Positions 9,512 to 18,780 of a DNA stretch of 64,000 bases are shown here, one piece after another. This stretch comes from Thermohalobaculum sediminis (GTDB lineage Bacteria; Pseudomonadota; Alphaproteobacteria; Rhodobacterales; Rhodobacteraceae): the NCBI RefSeq assembly GCF_023487995.1, contig NZ_JAMFKN010000007.1:124001-188000 (forward strand). The letters run 5' to 3'. The notes beneath the pieces are model-generated. The model was not told the origin of the DNA. It searched no databases and was given only the letters and a program-made list of their open reading frames with translations. The position numbers and the translations under genes are program-made. Position 1 is the first letter of the stretch, and each line of letters opens with the position of its first letter.

Positions 9512-10747
9512 TCAGGCGCGCGCCTGCCCGGCGAACCCCCGCGTGGCCCGGGCGATCACCGCTTCCTCGTTGGTCGGAACGACCCACAGCGCGACGCGGC
9601 TGCCGGGCGCCGAGATGCACCGCGCCTCGCGCCCGCCCACGGCGGCCATGTTCGCCTGGGCGTCGATCGCGGCGCCCAGCCAGCCGCAGCCCTGCGCGAT
9701 GCGCGCGCGGATCGGGGCGGCGTTCTCGCCCACCCCGGCCGTGAAGACGATCGCGTCGCAGCCGCCGATCTCGGCCGCGACGCCCCCGATCTCGCGCACC
9801 GCGCGGTAGACATAGAGATCGACGGCCAGCCGGGCCGCGGGATCCCCGCTCGCCAGAAGCGTCCGCATGTCGTTCGACAGGCCCGAGACGCCGAGGAGGC
9901 CGCTCTCGCGGAACAGGATGCGGCGCAGGTCGGCCACGTCGAGCTTCATCTCCTCGAGCAGGAACAGCAGGATCCCGGGGTCGAGCGCGCCGGGCCGCTC
10001 GCCCATCATCAGGCCGTCGAGCGGCGTGAACCCCATGGTGGTCGCGCGGCTTCGGCAGCCGACCATGCCGCACAGGCTCGCGCCGTTGCCCAGATGGGCG
10101 ATGATCACCCGGCCATCGGCGCGCGGCCCCAGATGCGCGGGCAGGCACCCGGCGATCCACGCGTAGGAGAGGCCGTGGAAGCCGTAGCGCCTGACACCTG
10201 CATCGGTGATGCGGCGTGGCAGCGGGAAGCTCCGCGCGACGGCGGGCATGGTCGCGTGGAAGGCGGTGTCGAAGCAGCCGACCCGCGGCAGATCGGGCCA
10301 GACGGCGCCGACCGCGCGCAGCGCGGCGATGGCATGGGGCTGGTGCGTGCGGGCGAGCGGCACGAGGCGCTCGAGCGCGTCGATCTCGGCCGCGCCGATC
10401 AGGGCGGGCGCGGTGAAGCCGGCGCCACCATGCACGATCCTGTGCCCCGACGCGACGACCGGCCCGCCCGCGAGCGGCGCGAGCGCGGGCAGAAGCCACC
10501 GGATGAGCGTCTCGTGCGAGGCCCCCGTCCCGGCGGGCAGATCCGGCAGACCGACCGCGCGCCCCTCGCCGTCGCGCGCCGTGACGCGGGCATCGGCCGA
10601 GCCGATCCGCTCGGCAAGCCCCGACAGGTGCGGGCGATCCCCTTCGCCCGCATCGAACATCGCGAACTTGATGCTCGAGGATCCCGCGTTGACGACGAGA
10701 AGCCCGGGCCGCATACCGTCTGTGGCACCCTCGCGCTGCGCTGCCAT
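9512..10747 (-). CDS. ackA: Acetate kinase (acetate/propionate kinase family)
   Basis: Catalyses reversible transfer of phosphate between acetyl phosphate and ADP. The family blocks are present in order: NAGSSSIKF near the N-terminus, HRIVHGG, FDTAFH, GFHGLSY, HLGNGASL, TPLDGLMMGERPGALDPG and FTAGVGEN. The chosen ATG at 10747 follows a GGGGAGGGG ribosome site and gives 411 residues; an ATG at 10714 starts exactly at the conserved N-terminus and is the alternative (400 residues). No phosphotransacetylase gene is adjacent. The 3' end is convergent with the binding-protein gene. Confidence 0.92.
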   Translation of the reverse strand: MAAQREGATDGMRPGLLVVNAGSSSIKFAMFDAGEGDRPHLSGLAERIGSADARVTARDGEGRAVGLPDLPAGTGASHETLIRWLLPALAPLAGGPVVASGHRIVHGGAGFTAPALIGAAEIDALERLVPLARTHQPHAIAALRAVGAVWPDLPRVGCFDTAFHATMPAVARSFPLPRRITDAGVRRYGFHGLSYAWIAGCLPAHLGPRADGRVIIAHLGNGASLCGMVGCRSRATTMGFTPLDGLMMGERPGALDPGILLFLLEEMKLDVADLRRILFRESGLLGVSGLSNDMRTLLASGDPAARLAVDLYVYRAVREIGGVAAEIGGCDAIVFTAGVGENAAPIRARIAQGCGWLGAAIDAQANMAAVGGREARCISAPGSRVALWVVPTNEEAVIARATRGFAGQARA

Positions 10748-10920
10748 GCCCCTCCCCGCCGGCTGGGGCGCGCTCGCGCCCGTTCTGCCGCAAGGGTATT
10801 GGCAGGCGGCGCGGTGAGGCAATCGCGAAGCATGCGGGAGCCCCGCGAGCGGCGTCGATCCCGGGCGACGGCTGCGGCGACGGGACGGCGATGCGACGGG
10901 CAGAACGGGAGCATGGCGTG

Positions 10921-11799
10921 ATGCGGGTTCTGATGACCGGCGCCCGGGGCTTCATCGGATCGCGGGTCGCGGCACGGCTGCGAGATCTCGGCCATGAGGT
11001 TCTCGACGCCCGCGAGCTTGCCGTGGGCGGCGATCTTCTCGGCGGCGAGGCCCGCGCGCGCGCCGTGCGCGCGGCGCGGGCCGAGGTGCTGGTCCACACG
11101 GCCTGGGTCACCTCGCACGGCCTGTTCTGGACATCGCCCCTGAACGCGGACTGGCACGAAGCCTCAGCCGATCTCTTCGCGCGGTTCGCGGCCGCTGGCG
11201 GTCGCCGGATCGTCGGGATCGGGTCGGTGGCGGAATACGATTGGAGCACCGGCGCCGACCGCCTCGCCGAGACCTCGCCGATCCTGCCGGCCACGGCCTA
11301 TGGCGCCGCGAAGGCACGCACGGCCGATGCGCTGGCGCGGATCGCCGCATCCGCCGGCATAGGCCACGCCTGGGCGCGTGTCTTCTTCACCTTCGGCCCG
11401 GGCGAGGCCCCGTCCCGCCTCGTCCCCTCGATGGCCCACGCCGCGATCGAGGAGACGAGGCTCGACACGGGCCCCGCCGAGCTTGCGAGGGATTTCCTCG
11501 GCGTCGACCGGCTCGGCGAGGTCATCGCGCGGATCGCGGCCAGCGACGCCGAGGGCCCGCTGAACGTGGCGAGCGGCGAGGCGACGCGGCTCGACGCGCT
11601 TGCCGGGATCATCGGCGGCGCTCTGGGCCGCGCCGTGCCGATCCGCTACAGCGCCCGCCCAGCCGCCGCCGGCGAACCCCTCTCGCTCGTGGCCGACACG
11701 AGCAGGCTCGCGGCTCTCGGGATCGAGACGAAAGGGCTTCTCCGCGGCGATCTTGCGGGATATTCGCGCATGCTGGCGGCCGCGGCGGCGCAACGCTAG
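10921..11799 (+). CDS. NAD-dependent epimerase/dehydratase family protein
   Basis: A 292-residue extended short-chain dehydrogenase. The N-terminal GARGFIGSRVA is the glycine-rich NAD(P)-binding loop, SVAEYD supplies the serine and YGAAKA the catalytic Tyr-x-x-x-Lys. A GGGAG site nine bases before the ATG fixes the start. Proteins of this type modify nucleotide-activated sugars. The glycosyltransferase that follows after 33 bases suggests a role in a surface glycan, but the sugar cannot be told from sequence. Confidence 0.8.
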   Translation: MRVLMTGARGFIGSRVAARLRDLGHEVLDARELAVGGDLLGGEARARAVRAARAEVLVHTAWVTSHGLFWTSPLNADWHEASADLFARFAAAGGRRIVGIGSVAEYDWSTGADRLAETSPILPATAYGAAKARTADALARIAASAGIGHAWARVFFTFGPGEAPSRLVPSMAHAAIEETRLDTGPAELARDFLGVDRLGEVIARIAASDAEGPLNVASGEATRLDALAGIIGGALGRAVPIRYSARPAAAGEPLSLVADTSRLAALGIETKGLLRGDLAGYSRMLAAAAAQR

Positions 11800-11832
11800 C
11801 CTCGCGGCGCTGACGCAGGGACACTCGCGCAC

Positions 11833-12657
11833 ATGGCACGCATCGACATCGGCATTCCGGTCTACAACGGCGAGGCATTGCTGGAGGAGTCGCTCGAAGG
11901 CTTGCGGCAGCAGAGCCTTGGCGACTGGACGGCACTGATCTCGGACAACGCCTCGGAGGATGCGACCCCGCGCATCATCGCCCGGATGTGCGCGCGCGAG
12001 CCGCGGTTCCGCGCCGTCAGGCAGCCGCGCAACATCGGCCCGACCGCGAATTTCCGCTTCGTCCTCGATCAGGCGACGGCGCCATACTTCATGTGGCGCT
12101 CGTACGACGACCTCTGCTCGGACAACTATCTCGAGCGGCTCAGCGCGCGCCTCGATGCCGCGCCGGGCGCGATGCTGGCGGCCCCGCATGTCGAGACCCT
12201 GCGCCTCGGCTCGGGCAAGCGGCGGTCGCGCCCGGTCGCCGGGCTCGAAGGGCGGCAGCGTCATCCCGCGACCGTGCTTGGCCGCTCGCAGGCCGGCTGG
12301 ATCTACGGGCTCTGGCGCCGCGAGGCGCTGATCCCGTCCTTCGAGCGGGCCGTCGCCGCGCTCGAGCCGGACCTCTGGGCCTGGGACCACCTCGCGATGT
12401 TCCCGGCGATCTGCCGCGGCGCCGTGGTATTCGACGACGCTGCGCGCCTGACGCTTCGCCAGGCCGACCGGCCCTACAAGTCCGACTGGTCGCCCGGCGA
12501 GCGCGCGCGGCTTCGGCGGCTCGCGGGCGCGTATCGCGCGGAATGCCGCGCCGAGATGGATCGCGCCGGGGTAAGCGGCGTTCGCCGGCTGGTGATGGAG
12601 CTTGCGCTGATCCGCCAGATCGACCGGCGGGTGGTCCCGCTGCGCCGACTGATCTGA
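11833..12657 (+). CDS. Glycosyltransferase family 2 protein
   Basis: A 274-residue GT-A fold transferase. GIPVYNGEALLEESL at the N-terminus and NIGPTANFRFVLDQA followed by WRSYDDL (a DxD-like metal site) are typical of GT2 enzymes. No membrane helix is evident. It forms an operon with the upstream epimerase. Its last 184 bases overlap, on the other strand, an extended reading frame of the CmcI-like gene. Donor and acceptor are unknown. Confidence 0.8.
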   Translation: MARIDIGIPVYNGEALLEESLEGLRQQSLGDWTALISDNASEDATPRIIARMCAREPRFRAVRQPRNIGPTANFRFVLDQATAPYFMWRSYDDLCSDNYLERLSARLDAAPGAMLAAPHVETLRLGSGKRRSRPVAGLEGRQRHPATVLGRSQAGWIYGLWRREALIPSFERAVAALEPDLWAWDHLAMFPAICRGAVVFDDAARLTLRQADRPYKSDWSPGERARLRRLAGAYRAECRAEMDRAGVSGVRRLVMELALIRQIDRRVVPLRRLI

Positions 12658-13442
12658 GACCCCGCACGCGGGGGTTGCAGCCGCCGCAGCCAGGCGCTGG
12701 GGAAATGGGTCACGTTGCGCGACAGCGTCGACTCGTTGAACGGCCAGGCCGGCTGCTCCAGCACGAAGTCCGGGCGGCGCGCGGCGAAATCCTCGGCCGC
12801 GTTCGCGGGGTTGTCGGTGGCCCAGCCGGCGCCGGCCCGTGGCACGTCGGCGACATCGCGCATCACGCCGTCGGTCGACACCAGGTAGCAGCCCGGGGTC
12901 ACAAGATCGGCGTAGGCATCGAGCTCGTCCGTCACATGCGAATGGCTGTGGTTCGAGTCGAGGATCACCATGACGCTCTCGAAGCCCCTGGCGCGCTCGC
13001 GGACGCGCGAGACGATCTCGGGGGCGGTGGACGAGCCCTCGATCATCTCGATCCGCCGGGACAGCGGGTGCGCCTCGATGGCCTCGCGATTGTGGGGGCG
13101 GATCTCGATGTCGACGCCGAGGACATGGCCTCTGCCCATGGCCTCGAACAGCGAGGCATAGAAGATCAGGCTGCCGCCATGGGCGATCCCGGTCTCCACG
13201 ATCAGATCCGGCTTCGTGGCCCAGATCACCTCCTGCAACCGCACCATGTCGTCGGGAAGCTGGATGACCGGCCGCCCCATCCACGAGAAGCTGTAAGTGT
13301 CTTTCTGGTTCCAGCCGACCCGGACATATTGCCGGGCAATCACCTCGAACGCGCGGTCGGACCACAGGGGCATGCTCTCGGGCCCCGTGGGGCCTTCGCA
13401 GGTCAGCGTGCCGGCCTCCTCGTCGATCGTGATCCGCATCAT
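12474..13442 (-). CDS. CmcI/rhamnosyl O-methyltransferase family protein with run-on C-terminus
   Basis: The first 255 or so residues form a SAM-dependent methyltransferase of the cephalosporin hydroxylase (CmcI) family: IVETGIAHGGSLIFYAS is the SAM-binding loop, and VMVILDSNHSHSHV contains the conserved metal-site region. Family proteins normally end shortly after a segment like the HFPSAWLRRL found here. Instead the frame stays open for about 61 further low-complexity, basic residues that run antisense through the end of the GT2 gene. The likely cause is loss of the native stop. A GGAAGGGG ribosome site supports the start at 13442. It probably methylates a sugar hydroxyl. Confidence 0.75.
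   Translation of the reverse strand: MMRITIDEEAGTLTCEGPTGPESMPLWSDRAFEVIARQYVRVGWNQKDTYSFSWMGRPVIQLPDDMVRLQEVIWATKPDLIVETGIAHGGSLIFYASLFEAMGRGHVLGVDIEIRPHNREAIEAHPLSRRIEMIEGSSTAPEIVSRVRERARGFESVMVILDSNHSHSHVTDELDAYADLVTPGCYLVSTDGVMRDVADVPRAGAGWATDNPANAAEDFAARRPDFVLEQPAWPFNESTLSRNVTHFPSAWLRRLQPPRAGSQISRRSGTTRRSIWRISASSITSRRTPLTPARSISARHSARYAPASRRSRARSPGDQSDL
12660..12673. terminator. Short GC hairpin between convergent GT2 and CmcI-like genes
   Basis: CCCCGC and GCGGGG flank two bases three bases after the GT2 stop. The stem is short, the loop is tight and there is no T tract, so this is only a weak candidate bidirectional terminator. It falls inside the run-on part of the CmcI-like frame, which supports the idea that the natural end of that gene lay upstream of it. 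Confidence 0.25.
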
Positions 13443-13523
13443 CCGCCCCTTCCGACTGGTCGCCGGCACCATGGCGCGCGGGGGCTGGCCATGCAAGCGG
13501 ATCCGCCTCCCGGCCGTGGCCGC

Positions 13524-15062
13524 TCAGCCATTCAGCGTCGGGAACTCGGCCGCTCCCGCCGCCTCCACCACCGCGCCCGAGCGGATGAGCTCGCTCGCGG
13601 TCTCGAGGTCAGGGGCCATGAAGCGGTCGCCCTCGAGCGTCCCGACCGCCGCGCGCAGCCGCTCGATCGCACGGGAAAGCGCGGGGCTCGTTTGCAGCGG
13701 CGCGCGAAACTCGATGCCCTGCGCCGCGCACAGCAGCTCGATGCCGACGATGCGGGCGAGGTTCTGCGTCATCTCCATCAGCCGCCGGGCGCCGTGGGCG
13801 GCCATCGAGACGTGATCCTCCTGATTCGCGCTGGTCGGCGTCGAGTCGGTCGAGCAGGGATTGGCGCGCTGCTTGTTCTCGGACATCAGAGCCGCGGCGG
13901 TGACCTCGGCGATCATGAAGCCCGAATTCAGCCCCGGATCGGGCGTGAGGAACGGCGGCAGGTCGTGGCTCAGCGTCGGGTCGACCATCAGGGCGACGCG
14001 GCGCTGGCTGATCGAGCCGATCTCGGCCACCGCGAGCGCGATCTGGTCGGCGGCGAAGGCCACGGGCTCGGCGTGGAAGTTGCCGCCCGACACGATGAGG
14101 CCCCGCCCGGTCAGCACCAGCGGGTTGTCGGTGGCGGCATTGGCCTCGATCTCGAGGGTGCGCCCGGCGAAGCGCAGAAGGTCGATCGCCGCGCCGGTCA
14201 CCTGCGGCTGGCAGCGGATGCAGTAGGGGTCCTGCACCCGCGCGTCGCCCTCGCGGTGGCTCTCGCGGATCTCGGACCCCGCCATCAGGGCGCGCAGGCA
14301 GGCGGCGGCCTCGATCTGCCCGCGATGGCCGCGCAGGGCGTGGATCTCGGGCTCGAGCGGCGCGGTCGATCCCATGATCGCGTCCGTCGACAGGGCCGAG
14401 GCCACCAGCGCCCCCTCGGCGCAGCGCCAGGCGTCGAACAAGCCGGCAAGAGCATAGGCGGTCGAGAACTGCGTACCGTTGATCAGCGCGAGCCCCTCCT
14501 TCGGGCCGAGGACCACCGGCGCAAGCCCCGCCGCGGCCAGCGCCTCGGCGCCGGAAAGGACGCGTCCGCCGCACTCGGCCTCGCCCTCGCCGATCATCAC
14601 CGCGGCCATGTGCGCAAGCGGCGCGAGGTCACCCGAGGCGCCGACCGAGCCCTGGCAGGGCACCACCGGCGTGATCCCGCGGGCCAGCATCCCCTCGATC
14701 AGCGCGACCACCTTCCAGCGCACGCCAGAGGCGCCGCGGCCCAGCGACAGGAGCTTGAGCGCCATCATGAGGCGCGCGACCGCCCGCGGCATCGGCGCGC
14801 CCACGCCCGCGCAATGCGACAGGATCAGGTTGCGCTGCAGCGCCGCCGTGTCCTTCGGCGCGATGCGCACCGCGGCGAGCTTGCCGAAGCCGGTGTTGAC
14901 GCCGTAGACCGCCGCCGACCCTTCCGCCGCCTCGCGGATCCGGAGCGCGGCATCCTCGACCGACCCGCGGGAGGCCGCGTCGAGCCGGGCCGGCGCTCCG
15001 CTGCGGTAAAGGCGCTCGAGATCCGCCAGCGTCACGGCGCCGGGCGTCAGCGTGATGGTCAT
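13524..15062 (-). CDS. hutH: Histidine ammonia-lyase
   Basis: A 512-residue enzyme converting histidine to urocanate and ammonia. The [14 protein letters not shown] block (Ala142-Ser143-Gly144) forms the MIO prosthetic group, YGVNTGFG near residue 53 holds the catalytic tyrosine, and [11 protein letters not shown] and [13 protein letters not shown] complete the family pattern. Its ATG overlaps the hutI stop by four bases. hutU, hutG/F and hutC are not in the window, so the pathway must continue elsewhere. Confidence 0.97.
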   Translation of the reverse strand: MTITLTPGAVTLADLERLYRSGAPARLDAASRGSVEDAALRIREAAEGSAAVYGVNTGFGKLAAVRIAPKDTAALQRNLILSHCAGVGAPMPRAVARLMMALKLLSLGRGASGVRWKVVALIEGMLARGITPVVPCQGSVGASGDLAPLAHMAAVMIGEGEAECGGRVLSGAEALAAAGLAPVVLGPKEGLALINGTQFSTAYALAGLFDAWRCAEGALVASALSTDAIMGSTAPLEPEIHALRGHRGQIEAAACLRALMAGSEIRESHREGDARVQDPYCIRCQPQVTGAAIDLLRFAGRTLEIEANAATDNPLVLTGRGLIVSGGNFHAEPVAFAADQIALAVAEIGSISQRRVALMVDPTLSHDLPPFLTPDPGLNSGFMIAEVTAAALMSENKQRANPCSTDSTPTSANQEDHVSMAAHGARRLMEMTQNLARIVGIELLCAAQGIEFRAPLQTSPALSRAIERLRAAVGTLEGDRFMAPDLETASELIRSGAVVEAAGAAEFPTLNG

Positions 15063-16270
15063 TCCGTGCCTCCGAAGATCCGGCGGTGAAGCGGGTTGAA
15101 GCCGATGCGGTAGGCAAGCTCGGCAGGATGCCCGACATCCCAGATGGCGAGATCGGCGCGCAGCCCCGGCGCGATCCGGCCGCAATCCGCGAGCCCGAGC
15201 GCCTGCGCCGCCGCGCGGGTTGCCCCGGCCAGGGCCTCCTCCGGCGTCAGGCGAAAGAGCGTGCAGGCCATGTTGAGCGCGAGCAGCAGCGAGGTCATCG
15301 GCGACGACCCCGGGTTGCAATCGGTCGCAACCGCGATCGGCACGCCGGCCACGCGCAGCGCCTCGACCGGCGGAAGCTGGCTCTCGCGCAGGGTGTAGAA
15401 CGCGCCGGGCAGCAGCACCGCGACGGTTCCCGCCCTCGCCATCGCGGCCACGCCCGCATCGTCGAGGTATTCGAGGTGATCCGCCGACAGCGCGCCGCGC
15501 GACGCCGCGAGCGCCGCGCCGCCGAGATTGGAGAGCTGCTCGGCATGGAGCTTCACGGGCAGGCCCAGGGCCTTCGCACGGTCGAACACGCGCCCGATCT
15601 GCGCCGGCGTGAACGCGATCCCCTCGCAGAACCCGTCGACCGCATCGACCAGCCCCTCGGCCGCCGCGGCATCGAGCGCGGGCAGGCACACCTCGTCGAT
15701 GTAGTCATCGGGCCGGCCGGAATATTCGGGCGGGACCGCATGGGCGCCGAGGAAAGTCGTGCGGACGCGGACGTTGCGCGCCGCGGCCAGCCCGCGCGCC
15801 ACCCGCAGCATGCGAAGCTCGGTCTCGCGGTCGAGGCCGTAGCCCGACTTCACCTCGACCGTCGCGACCCCTTCGGCCAGCAGGGCGTCGAGGCGGCCGA
15901 TCGCCCCTTGGCGAAGCGTCGCCTCATCCGCCTCGCGGGTGGCCCGGACCGTCGAGACGATGCCGCCGCCCGCCCGCGCCACCTCCTCATAGCTCGCGCC
16001 CTCGAGCCGCATCTCGAACTCGCGCGCGCGGTTGCCGCCGAACACCAGATGGGTGTGGCAGTCGATCAGCGCCGGCGTCACCAGCCGGCCGCCCGCATTC
16101 TCGCGCGGCATCGCGCGGAACTCGGCCGGCAGTTCGGCGACAGGACCCGCCCAGGCGATGCGGCCGCCCCTGACCGCGACGGCGCCATCCGGGACAAGGC
16201 CATAGGGCGCATCGCCCGGCACCATGGTGGCGAGAGCGGCGTTCGAGATCACGACGTCAGGGCAATCCAT
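15059..16270 (-). CDS. hutI: Imidazolonepropionase
   Basis: A 403-residue amidohydrolase that opens 4-imidazolone-5-propionate to N-formimino-glutamate. Metal and substrate motifs are visible: [37 protein letters not shown] and ATDCNPGSS. The start at 16270 is chosen because GGGAGG stands six bases before it; an in-frame ATG at 16303 lies about at the transcription start predicted from the promoter at 16304-16332 and is therefore unlikely. It is first in a two-gene operon with hutH. Confidence 0.95.
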   Translation of the reverse strand: MDCPDVVISNAALATMVPGDAPYGLVPDGAVAVRGGRIAWAGPVAELPAEFRAMPRENAGGRLVTPALIDCHTHLVFGGNRAREFEMRLEGASYEEVARAGGGIVSTVRATREADEATLRQGAIGRLDALLAEGVATVEVKSGYGLDRETELRMLRVARGLAAARNVRVRTTFLGAHAVPPEYSGRPDDYIDEVCLPALDAAAAEGLVDAVDGFCEGIAFTPAQIGRVFDRAKALGLPVKLHAEQLSNLGGAALAASRGALSADHLEYLDDAGVAAMARAGTVAVLLPGAFYTLRESQLPPVEALRVAGVPIAVATDCNPGSSPMTSLLLALNMACTLFRLTPEEALAGATRAAAQALGLADCGRIAPGLRADLAIWDVGHPAELAYRIGFNPLHRRIFGGTE

Positions 16271-16303
16271 CGGCGGCCTCCCGCGATTCGGCGTGGTGGC
16301 CAT

Positions 16304-16332
16304 TATGTATACTCATATTATGGTTATGTCAA
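16304..16332 (-). promoter_or_regulatory. Sigma70-type promoter of hutIH with AT-rich operator-like core
   Basis: Read on the minus strand, TTGACA (16332-16327) and TACATA (16309-16304) are separated by exactly 17 bases, placing transcription start near 16297 and leaving about 27 bases of leader to the hutI ATG. The spacer and -10 region (CATAATATGAGTATACATAA) form an AT-rich, imperfect inverted repeat unlike the GC-rich surroundings, with TGTATA/TATACA-like halves reminiscent of HutC operators. The promoter is seen directly; HutC control is inference. Confidence 0.65.
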
Positions 16333-16353
16333 AGTTTGGCGCGGACACGCAAA

Positions 16354-16384
16354 CGCCCCCGCCCTGCTAGACAAGGCGGGGGCG
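16354..16384 (-). terminator. Intrinsic terminator of the gpsA-HAD-ggpS operon
   Basis: A perfect 10-base-pair stem, CGCCCCCGCC against GGCGGGGGCG, encloses an 11-base loop. On the minus strand the stem is followed by TTT. It lies 31 bases past the ggpS stop and upstream of the hut promoter, so it should end the ggpS transcript. Confidence 0.65.
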
Positions 16385-16415
16385 GTGCGGCAGTGGCTGC
16401 GCAATGCGCGCGGGA

Positions 16416-17960
16416 TCAAGCCGCGTCGCGCGGGGGAATCCCGCCGGCACGCGACGCCGGGCGCGCGGGCGCCGCGTCGAGCGGGCGATGGATCGAGTCG
16501 AACAGCCTCTGCTGCTCGGCGGCCCAGGCGCGGATGTCGTAGCGCGCGACCTTGGCGCGCAAGGCTTCCATCCGCGAGCGGCGCTCGACCGGTGCCATCG
16601 CCAGCGCCTGATCGATCGCAGCGTCCATCGAGCGGTTCGAGAAGGGATTGGTCAGCACGGCCTCGGACAGCTCGACCGCGATCCCGGCGAACTCGGACAG
16701 CACCAGCACGCCCTCGCCATCGCCGCGCGCCGCGCAGAACTCGGCCGCGACGAGGTTGAGGCCATCGCAGAGCGGCGTGATCCAGGCGACATCGGCGGCG
16801 CGGTAATAGGCCACGAGCTCGCGGAACGGAATGGCTTGGCCGATCAGCGAGACGGGCTGCCACTCGAAGCTACCGAAGCGGCCGTTGATGCGCCCGGTGA
16901 TCTGCTCGATCTCGGACTGCACCTCCTCGTAGGCGGTCATGTTGCGGTTGGCGCTGACCGAGACATGCATCAGGCGCACCTTGCCGCGCAACTCGGGCCG
17001 CCGCTCGAGCAGGCGCTCGAAGGTCAGGAGCTGCTCGATGTTGCCCTTGGTGTAATCGGTCCGCGCGACCGAGATGATCATCTGGCAGCCGCCCAGCTCA
17101 TCGCGGATCGCGGCCGCACGGGCGCGGGTGTCGTCCCCGTCGGCAAGCTCGCGGATATACCCGGCATCGACCCCCACGGGGAAGGCACTCAACAAGACCT
17201 CGTGGCTGCCATGCGCGATCCGCGTCGGCACCCGGTGCTCGGCGAGCGCCGTCCCGTCGGCGGAGAAATCGGGGCGCGTCTTTTCCTCGCCCGTCACCGC
17301 CACGTCGAACAGGCTGCGGGCGACCGAGACGAAGTTGGCCGCGTAGCGCGGGATGTGGAAGCCCACCTCGTCGCAGGCCAGCAGGCTTTCGACGATCTCG
17401 CGCCGCCAGGGCAGCACGTTGAACATGTCGGCCGACGGGAAGGGCGTGTGATGGAAGAAGGCGATCTTCACGTCCGGCCGCAGCCGTCGCACATAGCCCG
17501 GCACCAGCCAAAGGTTGTAGTCATGCACCCAGACCACGCCTCCCGGCGCGGCCTCGGCGGCGGCGGCTTCGGCGAAGGCCCAGTTGACCTCGCGGAACAC
17601 CGGCCAGTCGACCGGGTCGTAGTTGTAGCGCTCCTTGAACGAGTGGAGGATCGGCCAGAACGCCTCCTTCGAGGTGATGTGATAGAAGCTGCGGACCTGC
17701 GCCTCGGTCAGCGGAAGCCGCGAGACCGAGTAGCGGCCGAAGCTGTCCTCGATCTCGACCACGCGCTCCCAGTTCGGGTCGGCCGGGTCCTCGGCCAGCT
17801 TCCAGGCGACCCAAGAGCCGTGACCGACGCGGCCGAAGAAGCTCTTGAGCGTGGGCACGATGCCGTTGGGCGAGGAGTTCTCGCGCCGCACGATGCGGCC
17901 GTTCTCCTCGACCTCCTCGTAGGGCTGGCGGTGATAGACGATGACGAGATCAGAGGGCAT
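16416..17960 (-). CDS. ggpS: Glucosylglycerol-phosphate synthase (GT20)
   Basis: A 514-residue GT20 retaining glycosyltransferase related to trehalose-6-phosphate synthase. It should join glucose from a nucleotide sugar to glycerol-3-phosphate, giving glucosylglycerol phosphate. [11 protein letters not shown] at the N-terminus, the [13 protein letters not shown] loop, [17 protein letters not shown] and [17 protein letters not shown] are features of GgpS rather than OtsA, which starts with a VVSNR-type strand. The neighbours agree: gpsA makes the acceptor and a HAD phosphatase overlaps this gene by 11 bases. GGGAGG precedes the ATG. ADP- or UDP-glucose specificity cannot be read from sequence. 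Confidence 0.85.
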   Translation of the reverse strand: MPSDLVIVYHRQPYEEVEENGRIVRRENSSPNGIVPTLKSFFGRVGHGSWVAWKLAEDPADPNWERVVEIEDSFGRYSVSRLPLTEAQVRSFYHITSKEAFWPILHSFKERYNYDPVDWPVFREVNWAFAEAAAAEAAPGGVVWVHDYNLWLVPGYVRRLRPDVKIAFFHHTPFPSADMFNVLPWRREIVESLLACDEVGFHIPRYAANFVSVARSLFDVAVTGEEKTRPDFSADGTALAEHRVPTRIAHGSHEVLLSAFPVGVDAGYIRELADGDDTRARAAAIRDELGGCQMIISVARTDYTKGNIEQLLTFERLLERRPELRGKVRLMHVSVSANRNMTAYEEVQSEIEQITGRINGRFGSFEWQPVSLIGQAIPFRELVAYYRAADVAWITPLCDGLNLVAAEFCAARGDGEGVLVLSEFAGIAVELSEAVLTNPFSNRSMDAAIDQALAMAPVERRSRMEALRAKVARYDIRAWAAEQQRLFDSIHRPLDAAPARPASRAGGIPPRDAA

Positions 17961-18780
17961 CGGGGCCTCCCGTGTCCGTTGGCAGGGGGGTGAAGAGGTC
18001 GAAGACGGCGATCGCCTCGGCGATGCCGGCCGCGCCGGGGCGCACGGCGCTGTAGACCCCGGGACGGCCGCGCAGCCGGTCGAGCAGGGCAGGTTCCGAA
18101 CCGCCGACAGCGACCCCTTTGAGCCCGGCCTCGAGCATCGAGAGATCGTTGAGCGTGTCGCCCGCGACCAGCACGCGCTCGGTGCTGACGCCGAGATGGT
18201 CGATCAGGCGCCGCAGCGACGGCCCCTTGGACACCCCCCTCGGCAGCACGTCGAAGAACCGGCCATCCGACACCAGGTGATCGAGGCCGAGCCGCGCGAC
18301 CTTGGCCTCTGCCGTGGCGCAGTAGGCAGCCGGATCGTAGTGGTAGCTGACACGGTGCCGGAACTCGACATCCTGAATGGTCAGACCCGGGTGACCTTCG
18401 AGAAGCGTCCGCACGCGCTCGCCTTTGCCCGCCCAGGCCCTCGAGATCTCCGCCTCGAGCGCGGGAATCGGGCGGACACGCTGCCCCATGCCCGGCGGCA
18501 GCACCTCGGCGATGGTCGTGCCCACGTCGCCGATGACGTAATCCGGCCAAGGCACCGGCATTCCTTCCTCGCCCGCGCAGAGCCGCTCGATGAAGCGGGG
18601 CTCGCGCCCGGTGACGAATACCAGCCCGATCCCGGCGCGGTGCGTCTCGATCCAGTCGTAGAGCGCGCGCCGCGCTCCGTCCGCCCCCCCGAGGAAGGTC
18701 CCGTCGAGATCGGTGGCAAGAACGAGGCGGGCTCCGGCGAGCGGGCTCTCCGGCCGGCGGTCTGCGGCAGGATCAGTCAT
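17950..18780 (-). CDS. HAD-IIB phosphatase, probable glucosylglycerol-phosphate phosphatase
   Basis: A 276-residue HAD hydrolase of the sucrose-phosphatase/MPGP type. ATDLDGTFLGG holds the nucleophile Asp24 and acid Asp26, FVTGREPRF is motif II, and VAGDTLNDLSML is motif IV. In several bacteria the equivalent domain is fused to GgpS as one protein; here the two are separate but overlap. Its ATG shares one base with the gpsA stop (TAATG). The likely role is dephosphorylation of glucosylglycerol phosphate to the compatible solute. A trehalose-phosphatase-like role is less likely given the GgpS-type partner. Confidence 0.78.
   Translation of the reverse strand: MTDPAADRRPESPLAGARLVLATDLDGTFLGGADGARRALYDWIETHRAGIGLVFVTGREPRFIERLCAGEEGMPVPWPDYVIGDVGTTIAEVLPPGMGQRVRPIPALEAEISRAWAGKGERVRTLLEGHPGLTIQDVEFRHRVSYHYDPAAYCATAEAKVARLGLDHLVSDGRFFDVLPRGVSKGPSLRRLIDHLGVSTERVLVAGDTLNDLSMLEAGLKGVAVGGSEPALLDRLRGRPGVYSAVRPGAAGIAEAIAVFDLFTPLPTDTGGPDAL

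Noticed and set aside
16416-17960. Naming the GT20 gene otsA (trehalose-6-phosphate synthase)
   Set aside because: The N-terminus ([11 protein letters not shown]), the flanking gpsA and the GghA-like hydrolase fit glucosylglycerol-phosphate synthase better; no otsB-like gene of the usual kind is adjacent.
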